DNA of 34,036 nt, from positions 1-34,036 of the forward strand of contig JAUSII010000011.1 of NCBI GenBank assembly GCA_030648035.1, written 5' to 3'. The DNA comes from Deltaproteobacteria bacterium. GTDB lineage: Bacteria; UBA10199; SPLOWO2-01-44-7. The position numbers and the translations under genes are program-made. Below the pieces are notes generated by a model. That model ran no database searches. It had not been told where the DNA came from and saw nothing but the letters and a program-made list of their open reading frames with translations. Below, piece by piece: positions 15,181 to 23,607 of the stretch (its first letter is position 1; each line of letters begins with the position of its first letter).

Positions 15181-16491
15181 ATGGAAAATACCCAGGCAAC
15201 GCCCGCCCTGTTTCGAATGTCAAAATTGAAACAATATCTGGTGTCCCTTGTTCTACTCTATTTGTTTATCCAGGGCATTTTCCCCAATATTGAACGCTTC
15301 ACCCTCTGGGGAGAGATGTTTGTCCTTTTAACTTTCTATCTCGTCTACAACATGAGTCTGGATGTCAGGTCTGAACAGAAACAGATTTTGTTGCTCATTT
15401 ATCTGTGGGCCTTTCTGTTTCCCGTTTATGGACTCCTGATGGCTGTCATTTATCAGCCAGCGACCTTTGCTTTTATCTATTTCTTGAGACACCTCGTTTT
15501 CTTTTATTACTGTGTCTTCTTCTTTTTTGCTTTCAAATATGGCGACCTTATTTGCCTCTATTTCAAAAAGTGGCGCTTCTATTTAATGGGTTTTGTTTTC
15601 TGGTGTGTGTTGTTTGAGGGAGGCAACGCTGTCTCTTTTTCCCCATTTTTGGGTTTTTTACTCATCTGCGTGAGCGAGTTTAAAAAGAAACGGGATAAAC
15701 ATATTTTTTATATTATTTTCTGTTTAATTCTTGTCACGATGTTTGTTTCAAGCGGGCAAGGCACAAACAAATTAATACTTCTTTCCTATTTCGGTTTTGT
15801 TTTTTTTCAATTCTTCGCCCGTTTCTGGACAAAGTGGATACCACCGAAGGTCAATCGCATTTTCATTATTGTTGTCGTCATTTCGTTTGGAATATTTTTT
15901 GTTAAGTACATCTCCTACTTTAACCATATGACGACCCAGCTTGCAGCGTTGGGTCAAAATATCGCTGCCCTTGAATTAATGAGCGAAGAAAACCATACCG
16001 ATCTGGGGGGCTTTTGGAGACTGGTCTTGTGGAGCCATCTTTATGGCCGTTTTCTCGATTTTCCATGGGGACTTGGACTTGGAACACCGCTCTTTTCCAA
16101 TTGGCTCGACGGCTTTGTTATGCTCCATCTCAACAAGCCTGGAGAAAATTATGTACAAGGAGCGCACAACTCTTTCATCACACTGATTGCACGAATGGGA
16201 ATTCCGGCCCTCGTCTTTTTTATGGCCCTTTTCTATTGCGTGCTAAGAATGTCCATCAAAAGTTTTAGGAAAATGAATTTTCGTCCCTTTCAAACTACAC
16301 GCGGGCGCGCGTTAAGCGGTTCTTTTTTGGCCCTCATATCCATTACCATCAGTTGCAGTTTCAACGTTGTATTGGAAAGCCCGCTTTATGCCGGCGCTTT
16401 CTGGTTTACTCTTGGATTGTTTACACGACTGCTTGGGGATTTTGCCAACGATAAACCGCCAGAAATGAATTCGCTTGACGATCAAAGGTAA
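15181..16491 (+). CDS. O-antigen polymerase/ligase-like membrane protein (Wzy_C type)
   Basis: A 436-residue, very hydrophobic protein with about ten predicted membrane spans. A large extracytoplasmic loop in the second half contains WRLVLWSH, a glycine-rich GLGLGTP stretch and GAHNSFITLIARMG. An xHNxF/L motif in a big periplasmic loop followed by a membrane span is the hallmark of the Wzy_C group, which polymerises O-units or ligates glycans to lipid carriers. It is followed 22 bases later by a Wzz-like gene, which favours polymerase over ligase. The first ATG was kept, but an internal ATG at 15217 is possible, and neither has a clear ribosome-binding site. The gene is T-rich compared with its neighbours, as expected for a membrane protein. 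Confidence 0.8.
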   Translation: MENTQATPALFRMSKLKQYLVSLVLLYLFIQGIFPNIERFTLWGEMFVLLTFYLVYNMSLDVRSEQKQILLLIYLWAFLFPVYGLLMAVIYQPATFAFIYFLRHLVFFYYCVFFFFAFKYGDLICLYFKKWRFYLMGFVFWCVLFEGGNAVSFSPFLGFLLICVSEFKKKRDKHIFYIIFCLILVTMFVSSGQGTNKLILLSYFGFVFFQFFARFWTKWIPPKVNRIFIIVVVISFGIFFVKYISYFNHMTTQLAALGQNIAALELMSEENHTDLGGFWRLVLWSHLYGRFLDFPWGLGLGTPLFSNWLDGFVMLHLNKPGENYVQGAHNSFITLIARMGIPALVFFMALFYCVLRMSIKSFRKMNFRPFQTTRGRALSGSFLALISITISCSFNVVLESPLYAGAFWFTLGLFTRLLGDFANDKPPEMNSLDDQR

Positions 16492-16513
16492 TCTACATAG
16501 TAGAAGGAAATCC

Positions 16514-17587
16514 ATGCAATTATCATTGAACATATTTTTAAAAGCGCTCTGGCGGTATCGCTCCCACTGCCTTCTCATCACGCTTTTTTTGACCACAACC
16601 ATCATGTCCTGGTTTCTTTCCCGTCCAGATAGTTATGTCGCTCAAGCCACCATCATGAATGCAGATAGCGGAAACACTTCCAGTGCCGCCAGCTTGAACC
16701 AACTTATCGGAATGCCGAACTCCAATGAAGATTTTCTGAAATTTATTGCCATTCTGAACAGCCGCACGTTCAAAGAACAGCTTGTCGACAGCCTGGGAAC
16801 AGCTTTTTTCAGCATCCCGCAGAAACGGGGAAAACTTTCTGAAGAAGCGCTTAAAAATACGGCGGTGGGCATTCTTTCACAGGCCATCCGTCTCCGTCTG
16901 GAACCCGATGCAACCAATGTTTTGAAGGTCATTGTCACCATGAACAGACCGGAGCTTCCTGCGGTGGTGGCCAATCAGACATTGGTGGAACTGCAAAAAT
17001 ATATCCAAAACAATTCTCTTACAAAATCCAAACGCCTGCGTAATTTTGTGGAAAGCAGTATCATGGAAACCAAAGCGGCCATTTTTGAAAACGCGAAGCT
17101 TCTTGCTGATTTTTATCACCGATATCCTGTCAACCCGGCCAAGGGCGTTGTGGAAAATCCGTTTCAAAAAGAGCTGGAGGCACTTTCCGCCAAACAAGAG
17201 GAAAATGCGGTTGGAGGAGCGTTGGCCACAAAGAAGGAGCTCTTGCTCAAAAAACTGGAGGCGCTTCAGGAAATTCCAGAGCAGACTTATTTTGGTTATT
17301 TGCAGGATGAATCCCAAATTTTAAAAGAAATCAACGTGACCCTAAGACAGCAATACGAGCTGGCAAAATTGGAAGAGGTAAAAGAAGAACCCTTCTTTCA
17401 GGTTTTGGACAAGGCAATAGGGACCCAACGAGCCACACCAAGCTGGAGCTTCTACGCTGGCCTCTCTCTGGCTTTCTCGCTTCTTTTATCCTGCGGCTAT
17501 GTTTTGTTCCGGCTTTTCTATCTGCCCAGTTCCAAAAGAATCGGCTTTGCCATCAAGGAGCGCCTGGGCCTTCGCACCATTTCCTAG
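16514..17587 (+). CDS. Polysaccharide co-polymerase / chain-length determinant (Wzz-like, no kinase domain)
   Basis: A 357-residue inner-membrane protein. A first membrane span lies at about residues 17-35, then a long helical periplasmic part rich in Glu, Lys and Leu, then FFQVLDKAIGTQRATPSWS. That segment matches the Pro-rich end motif of Wzz proteins and leads into a second span and a short basic tail. There is no Walker or tyrosine-kinase domain, so it is not a fused Wzc. It would control polymer length by binding the Wzy partner encoded just upstream. The ATG at 16514 was chosen because AAGGAAA (16504-16510) sits at the right distance; a TTG at 16475 would overlap the upstream gene. Its TAG stop shares CTAG with the convergent gene. 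Confidence 0.82.
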   Translation: MQLSLNIFLKALWRYRSHCLLITLFLTTTIMSWFLSRPDSYVAQATIMNADSGNTSSAASLNQLIGMPNSNEDFLKFIAILNSRTFKEQLVDSLGTAFFSIPQKRGKLSEEALKNTAVGILSQAIRLRLEPDATNVLKVIVTMNRPELPAVVANQTLVELQKYIQNNSLTKSKRLRNFVESSIMETKAAIFENAKLLADFYHRYPVNPAKGVVENPFQKELEALSAKQEENAVGGALATKKELLLKKLEALQEIPEQTYFGYLQDESQILKEINVTLRQQYELAKLEEVKEEPFFQVLDKAIGTQRATPSWSFYAGLSLAFSLLLSCGYVLFRLFYLPSSKRIGFAIKERLGLRTIS

Positions 17588-18732
17588 ATTTCCTTTTCCA
17601 GTAATTCCCTGAAAATTTTATCCATTCTTTCTCCAAAATGGGTGTGAGTGTGATTCTGCTCTATTAATTTTCTGTTATTGTCTCCCATCCTCTCTCGGAG
17701 CGCCGGATCCAGTGCCAATCTTGATATTTTCTCGGCCAAAACAAGAGCATCTCCCGGAGACACATAGAAGGCATTCTCTCCCTCGCAATAAATTTCGCGA
17801 TTGGCACCCACATCCGTTGTCACCAGAGCCAATCCCGATGCCGCGGCCTCCAGGAGAACAAAGGGGAATGATTCCGACCAGGAGGGGAGAACAAAAATAT
17901 CGGCCGATTTAAAGATGCTGTTTTTCTTTTCTCCCTCCAGAACACCGTGGAGAGTGATGCGCGATTTTTTGCGGCTCTCTTCCAGAAGTTTCAAAAAGGC
18001 CTCCCGATTGTTTTCAGGATTCTGAAGATGCAGGATATTGCGTTCCCTTTCCAGAATTTCTCCCACAAGATGAAAATGAATTTGCGTGACTTTTTGGGAA
18101 ACAAGGGGAGCCGCTTTTAACAATTCAAAAACCCCTTTCGCCTTGGAAAGGCACCCGACAAAAAGAACGTTCACTTCACCGGAGGACTTTTTTCCGGAAC
18201 ATAAAAAGGGGTTTGGATCGAGTCCCAAATGGGCAGACCTTATTCTGGAAGAATCGATGAGGCCCTCAAACTGGCGCCGCAAGGATTCTCCCTGCACCAC
18301 CAGAATGTCAATCTGCCCCAGCGTTTTTAAAATCCATTTTTTCAGCAAGGGAGAAGACCTCTTGAAAAAAAGATCGAAATGGGCTCCCCCCAGACTGGCT
18401 ATAATTTTGCAGTGAAAAAAAGAGGCAATCCACAAAAGGAGACTGTATTTCATAAAACCCAGAAAATTCTGCGCCAGAGGAAGAGTGACAACAAAAGGTC
18501 TTTTTTGGGCAAGAATTTTCGCAAAAAGGAGGGAGAGTTTTAATGTGGCCTCAAGATTGCCTGGGTTCAACTTTCCCCTGTTTTTATTTCCCTGTTTGCT
18601 GGAAACATCGAAATATTGGACCTCATAGGGGGAATCCCTCTCCTGAAAATATTGACGCAGGGTCAACCCCAGGGTTTCTTCACCCGAATAGGGTGGAGGG
18701 AAAGGAAGGCAAAGTAGATAAACAGGTTTCAA
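17584..18732 (-). CDS. Family 4 glycosyltransferase with TTG start
   Basis: A 382-residue GT-B enzyme. The C-terminal half has the GT4 signatures FVGCLSKAKG, then VLPSWSESFPFVLLEAAASG, containing the E-x7-E pair that binds the donor nucleotide sugar, and TTDVGANREI. A basic amphipathic stretch around residues 95-125 could attach it to the membrane. The start is TTG: it overlaps the previous stop as TTGA, and the next in-frame ATG is far inside the fold. This suggests it is translated by coupling to the SLBB gene, probably at modest level. It is the last gene of its operon, and its stop overlaps the Wzz-like gene on the other strand. Acceptor and donor are unknown. Confidence 0.85.
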   Translation of the reverse strand: MKPVYLLCLPFPPPYSGEETLGLTLRQYFQERDSPYEVQYFDVSSKQGNKNRGKLNPGNLEATLKLSLLFAKILAQKRPFVVTLPLAQNFLGFMKYSLLLWIASFFHCKIIASLGGAHFDLFFKRSSPLLKKWILKTLGQIDILVVQGESLRRQFEGLIDSSRIRSAHLGLDPNPFLCSGKKSSGEVNVLFVGCLSKAKGVFELLKAAPLVSQKVTQIHFHLVGEILERERNILHLQNPENNREAFLKLLEESRKKSRITLHGVLEGEKKNSIFKSADIFVLPSWSESFPFVLLEAAASGLALVTTDVGANREIYCEGENAFYVSPGDALVLAEKISRLALDPALRERMGDNNRKLIEQNHTHTHFGERMDKIFRELLEKEI

Positions 18733-19850
18733 TTCAGTAATTGCTTCAGGGCAAAACTGGTGAATACGGTTCCAGTGAAGGTGTTATACCATTTCAAAAC
18801 ATTGTCTGTTGTCAGATGCCGTCTGGGAACAACAATGGAATCGCCGGGGCTCAAATGAAAATCTTTTTTCTTCTCAGGATTGCGAATATGTTTTCCATCG
18901 GACGTCAGTATATATACCCCGCTTAAATTGGAAAGCTCTGTCGGTCCCGAAATATTGATAAAATCGCGCGTGGAATAGCCAGGATTAAATGGAAAAGGCC
19001 CCGGTTGGGAAACGGCCCCGGTCACAAAAATCTCATTTTTCTGTGTGGGATAAAAAATATTGTCATTGGGCAATTCAGAAATGTTGTAATCGAAGTGGCG
19101 ATTTTCCACCAACAAATGAGGCACGACCACAATATCCCCGTTGACCAGTTCAAAACTTTCCAGCTCCGGTTTTGAATTGACGATTTTGATTACCTCTCTT
19201 TTGCCATCGACAAACCGGACCACCACCACCGGATCGTTGTTGGTCACGCCGGCAGTGAAGCCACCCGCCAGTTCAATTACCGACCAGACAGACCTGTTAT
19301 TGGATAATTCATAGGTGCCGCTACTCTTGACCGGGCCCTCAATTAAAACCGTATTCTCCGCATAGGAAACAAAGACAACATCGTTGTCCATGAGATACGG
19401 ATTCTGATTCAATTCCCCATTTTTTTGAAAGGCAAGAAGATCATAAAAGGTGGTGTGCCCATCTCGCCTCACTTCCACGCGCCTTAAAGATCCTCTCTCT
19501 TTGATCCCTCCGGCATTTTTGATGGCTTCATCCAGACGAGTGGAGGCGGGCAAGCGAAAGGTTCCCGGATTTGCAACCTGACCCAGGATGTGTATCTGGT
19601 AATCCAATCCCCCCATTTGGCCCTGACCCGACGACATGGGGGCAGTACCCATATTTCCCGCCGCTTTTATGGCGGCCTCTTTGTCCAGACCGGACTGTCC
19701 AAAAGCTCCTCCCCCGCTCTGCTTTCGAAAACTGCTCGTATTTTTCTGTTGGCTCCCCATGGATTGCCCATAATTCTGGGCCAGAAGCTGGACTGGGAAA
19801 AATCCGATGACGAATAACAAAAAAAGATAAAAAATTTTGCGCATATACAT
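18729..19850 (-). CDS. SLBB-domain polysaccharide export protein
   Basis: A 373-residue exported protein. A signal peptide (basic MYMRK, hydrophobic FYLFLLFVIGFF, cleavage near LLAQ-N) is followed by a Gln/Ser/Gly-rich linker of about 60 residues. Three SLBB-type repeats then begin at about residues 86 (IHILGQVANPGTF), 168 (VLIEGPVKSSGTY) and 274 (IFVTGAVSQPGPF). Wza-like proteins use SLBB domains to build the periplasmic ring of the capsule exporter. The N-terminal Poly_export (PES) domain that normally precedes them was not recognised, and no lipobox is present, so it is not a standard Wza. It may be a periplasmic collar working with a separate outer-membrane channel. Two in-frame ATGs (19850, 19844) are possible. 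The gene follows the lipoprotein gene after 58 bases. Confidence 0.82.
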   Translation of the reverse strand: MYMRKIFYLFLLFVIGFFPVQLLAQNYGQSMGSQQKNTSSFRKQSGGGAFGQSGLDKEAAIKAAGNMGTAPMSSGQGQMGGLDYQIHILGQVANPGTFRLPASTRLDEAIKNAGGIKERGSLRRVEVRRDGHTTFYDLLAFQKNGELNQNPYLMDNDVVFVSYAENTVLIEGPVKSSGTYELSNNRSVWSVIELAGGFTAGVTNNDPVVVVRFVDGKREVIKIVNSKPELESFELVNGDIVVVPHLLVENRHFDYNISELPNDNIFYPTQKNEIFVTGAVSQPGPFPFNPGYSTRDFINISGPTELSNLSGVYILTSDGKHIRNPEKKKDFHLSPGDSIVVPRRHLTTDNVLKWYNTFTGTVFTSFALKQLLN

Positions 19851-19908
19851 ATAATTGTGTCCGAAGCGACAAGGGCTAGAGTATTATGCCTTGAATTGCA
19901 AGAGGAAA

Positions 19909-22900
19909 TCAATGGGCTTGCACAAGCGTGCTGACTGCATCCGGGGACAATGCATCACTATAAACGACAACGTCATCGAACAATCCCAGAAAAGCAGTGG
20001 TAGCAACACTGTATGAATTCAAGATGGTGTCACCCACATATACCCCCATCGGAAAAGAGTCCGAAGAGGTTCCGGCAGAAACACCATTGATATAAATGGT
20101 ACGTCCATCGGGCCCAAATGTGCAGACCAGATGATTCCATCGGTGCAACAAGAGAGGCAGAGTGCTTGTCATAAGATGGTTGTCATTGAGATTGTTTGTG
20201 TTGTTCATTGTAAAGAAAACGGCCCCGGAATTCCCGTCCATCTGGATGAGAATTCTGCGGATATGATTATTGGAAATGCCTCCCGCATCGGCTTCAAGGG
20301 TAAAAAACATATCGTGCATCGTTCCGGCGATGGATTGAAGCGGGTAGACCCACAATTCAATACTCCCTTGAGAGGTGTTGCTGATGGTGAAACGGTCTGC
20401 ATGGGCATAATGGCTGGGACTGGAGACCGTCTGCCAAGCCAGACCCATAATGCCTTGAATAACTTCCTCTATCAAAACATCGCCATTAGCCACCCAACTT
20501 GGAAAATCAGAGCCGGTTGCAAAAGTGGCATGATGGCCGTTCCCGCTCGCATCACAACTTCTTCTACCCATGAGCGCATCATCATCGCCTTCGCACAATC
20601 CTTCGATCCCTTCATCGAAAGTCCACCGCGCCAGCACATTATTGCCGGTCTCAACATCTTGCACGGCACTCGACTGCGTGGCAACCTCAAGATTGCTGGA
20701 ATCTCTCACCTGCACCCGCCAGCGATAGTGGGTGAGATGAAATAAATCGGTCACCGTACAATGAGTCGCCGTGATGGCAGTGCAAGGCTGATAGCGACGG
20801 AGGGAACCGCTCTCCTCCTGCCAGAAAACATCGTAGATCAGACGATCTCCATCATTCGTCACATCGGGATCGACACTGGCAGACCATGTCAGCGCCAGAC
20901 GGGATGGAGGAACCACTGCGTTGTTGGCCGGCCCCGTGATGACGGGCGCGGTCGGACGATGATTCACGTCATTTACAGTGATGGTCAGATCTTGTGTGGC
21001 GATATTGTTGGCAGAACCTGCGTCGTTCACGGTCAGACGAATCACCACTGTCAACGTTCCCCTTGCTTTCGGAACATCGGGAAGTGAGAAGGCAAAATCG
21101 CTCTGGTTGTTATTGGAAGGACCCATGATGGCATTGGCTCCATCGGCATCAACATTGACCTGTTCCCAATTAAAACTCAATGTACTGGTCCCGGGCGGAG
21201 TCTCACCGTCATCCGAGGAGATGCCACTCAAAATCAGGCGCGTCTGATTCCAACCTGGATCGGCCAAAGACTCATTCTTTGTCAATGTGGTGATCGGTGA
21301 TCCAGAACCACCCATTTCGGTAATCGCCGCATGCGGAGGATTATTTTGAACCAGAGGTGGATTCACGCGAATTTGTTTGGAGGCCGCAAAAGAAGCCAAG
21401 CTGCTTCGATCGGTAACGACCAGCTGGATGGTAAAATTTGTCGTCGTTGAAACCACCGGTGCCGTATAATGCGTCACCACCGCGCCCGTATTTTCAAAAG
21501 TGCCACGGATGCCGCCATTTTGTTGCCACAAGTATGAGGCCAAATTCATAAGATCTTCAGCATCGTCACTCCGATCACCCTTCAATAAAATAATATCCCC
21601 CGATGTCAGAATCACCGGTTCTTCGGGATGGTTCTCGATATCGATGACGGCTGTAGGACGTTCGTTCGGAACAGGATTGACTGTAACGACAGAACTCAAG
21701 ATGCGGCTGAATGTTCCGTTCACTCCATTCCACACCGCCATGAATTTTTTCTCGGCGGAAGCCACCGCTACCGATTGATTGATTGGAAATGAGGTGGTCA
21801 ATATATTTTTTGGTTCCATCGGGGTGAGCACATTATTAAAAGCCACCGTCTGAATCTGCGATTGTGTTCCGTTCGGAGTGCGACTCTCATACGCCGCATC
21901 ATATTCCAGATCAAAATCGTGAGTACCCCCTTCTTGTCCCACAATTCTATTGGTCGTGATGCGCGGGCGTAAAATTTTATTTCCAGACGGATCAGTATAG
22001 ACCGAGGCATTTTGTACGGTGATGGTTGCGCGATCTATCGTCACAGGAATCAGTTTCAAATTCTGGTGGCCCGCTTCGTCACTCACCAAAAATTTGTCTA
22101 CTGTGGCCACCACATCGGGATCGAAACAGCCTTGATGCATCTGGTTATCAATGGGGGTGAAAGAGGTCATGTCGGCAACCGTCCCCATGATCAAATCGCC
22201 AGCAAGGGTGACCACATTTCCACTAATGGAAGGTAAAATCGTCGCACTATTTTTGTAGGTTTCAAACACGGTCAGAAACTGGCTCGAACCTGCAAGCGAA
22301 GCGATGCGCGGTTTGCGTCCACGCGTCACATCGGGATTGGCCACATCGGGATAATCGGGAGAACATTGCGGCTGGGCGGTGGAGACATCGCCATAAATTT
22401 TAAAAATGGAGGGATTGGTATTGTTGTTCGGATCAGGATTTGGATTGAAGTCGGTTGGAATGCCGCGACCATAAATACTGGTGGCCCCTCTCCAGGCGTT
22501 CACGCGACAGGTGGTAAAATCATTTGTTGCGTCCCAAACCAGAGCAAAACTTCCCGTCCCCCGTCCGCTTCCCGTATAAGGCGCGAGTGCCGAATGCTCG
22601 TTTTTGCTCCAAGCCATAATCTCGCTGTCATTTCTGGCCCTCTGATTGCTGTCGGAAGAGGTAATGCGCAGACTGGAAAGCATAATCCCCTTTTCCCAAC
22701 CGGACATCGCCTCCAATGTTGCGGCAGTTACCATCTGTCCCAAAATCACGCTGAAACTCTCTCCTTGTGGCGCGGGTGCGGCTCCTCTTTTGGTCCAGGT
22801 AATGAGAAAATGGCCGTTGTTATAGGCCACCGCTGGATCGACATTCGTTTTGCATCTTTGCGCGTCGGGAGGGGTGATCCCTCTCTGACGAAATTGGTCA

Positions 22901-23607
22901 TTCAAAACAGAAGCGAGACAGGCGTCTGTGCCGCGATCGACGCTGATTTTTTTATTGGCGACGCGCACGGTTGATCCGTTGGCGCCAGCGACGAGCCTTG
23001 CATAAATATTAATGCCATCTGCCCCATCATCCTGGCTCCAGACGATAATATAATTTCTGTTATCAGGATCATAGGCAACCGCCGGTGCCGTTCCGGTCTC
23101 CAAATCAACCGGAGACGTGTGTTCTTCAGTCAAAAACTGTTTGATGGATCCCAAAGAGCGATCTTTCAAAAAGATGCAGTGCCTGCAGGCGGTATGAAAC
23201 CACGGCTCGATCCGTATTTTTGGAACAACATCGAGCCAGTCGATCTGTTCTTCAAGGGACAATTTGAAAATGCGATCCAATACGGAAGAGCGATAGAGCT
23301 CGTCAATTTCAAGAACGGAAATTTTTATTTCACGGGTAAAGGTCTGACGCCATGAGGTTGTCAATGGGGAGACATGAGAAACGGCATTCAGCCGCGATGA
23401 AGTCAGTTCAAAATCGGGAATGGAAACCTGTCTGGCAACAGGGGCGGCAGAAGTGATGATAGGCGTGATGGGGGTTTGCGGGGAAACAATCGGACTCACA
23501 ACAGAAGAGCTATTTTGAAAACCGGGAAGGATCGTTTCCGAATGGCCGCAAGCGACCCCCGACAAAAAAAGCCCCACCAGCAAAATTTTCATCCGATATT
23601 TTTTCAT
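19909..23607 (-). CDS. Large multidomain surface lipoprotein (propeller-like repeats, PKD/Ig-like, FN3-like, LamG-like)
   Basis: A 1232-residue exported protein. The N-terminus has a basic start, a hydrophobic core and a plausible lipobox SGVAC, so it is probably lipid-anchored. The first half contains recurring strands of the form AVAYDPDNRNYIIVW, FLITWTKRG, FALVWDATN and FMAVWNG, typical of beta-propeller-like repeats. Two Ig/PKD-like domains follow (RPTAVIDIENHPEEP, then NNPPHAAITEMGG), then an FN3-like domain (RPTAPVITGPANN). A C-terminal LamG/concanavalin-like domain ends it (VLARWTFDEG, then IELWVYP and FLGLFDDVVVYSDAL). Such layouts suggest binding to glycans or other cells. It starts with an ATGA overlap with the 606-residue gene, suggesting a linked function. 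No protease or glycosidase active site was recognised. Confidence 0.8.
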   Translation of the reverse strand: MKKYRMKILLVGLFLSGVACGHSETILPGFQNSSSVVSPIVSPQTPITPIITSAAPVARQVSIPDFELTSSRLNAVSHVSPLTTSWRQTFTREIKISVLEIDELYRSSVLDRIFKLSLEEQIDWLDVVPKIRIEPWFHTACRHCIFLKDRSLGSIKQFLTEEHTSPVDLETGTAPAVAYDPDNRNYIIVWSQDDGADGINIYARLVAGANGSTVRVANKKISVDRGTDACLASVLNDQFRQRGITPPDAQRCKTNVDPAVAYNNGHFLITWTKRGAAPAPQGESFSVILGQMVTAATLEAMSGWEKGIMLSSLRITSSDSNQRARNDSEIMAWSKNEHSALAPYTGSGRGTGSFALVWDATNDFTTCRVNAWRGATSIYGRGIPTDFNPNPDPNNNTNPSIFKIYGDVSTAQPQCSPDYPDVANPDVTRGRKPRIASLAGSSQFLTVFETYKNSATILPSISGNVVTLAGDLIMGTVADMTSFTPIDNQMHQGCFDPDVVATVDKFLVSDEAGHQNLKLIPVTIDRATITVQNASVYTDPSGNKILRPRITTNRIVGQEGGTHDFDLEYDAAYESRTPNGTQSQIQTVAFNNVLTPMEPKNILTTSFPINQSVAVASAEKKFMAVWNGVNGTFSRILSSVVTVNPVPNERPTAVIDIENHPEEPVILTSGDIILLKGDRSDDAEDLMNLASYLWQQNGGIRGTFENTGAVVTHYTAPVVSTTTNFTIQLVVTDRSSLASFAASKQIRVNPPLVQNNPPHAAITEMGGSGSPITTLTKNESLADPGWNQTRLILSGISSDDGETPPGTSTLSFNWEQVNVDADGANAIMGPSNNNQSDFAFSLPDVPKARGTLTVVIRLTVNDAGSANNIATQDLTITVNDVNHRPTAPVITGPANNAVVPPSRLALTWSASVDPDVTNDGDRLIYDVFWQEESGSLRRYQPCTAITATHCTVTDLFHLTHYRWRVQVRDSSNLEVATQSSAVQDVETGNNVLARWTFDEGIEGLCEGDDDALMGRRSCDASGNGHHATFATGSDFPSWVANGDVLIEEVIQGIMGLAWQTVSSPSHYAHADRFTISNTSQGSIELWVYPLQSIAGTMHDMFFTLEADAGGISNNHIRRILIQMDGNSGAVFFTMNNTNNLNDNHLMTSTLPLLLHRWNHLVCTFGPDGRTIYINGVSAGTSSDSFPMGVYVGDTILNSYSVATTAFLGLFDDVVVYSDALSPDAVSTLVQAH

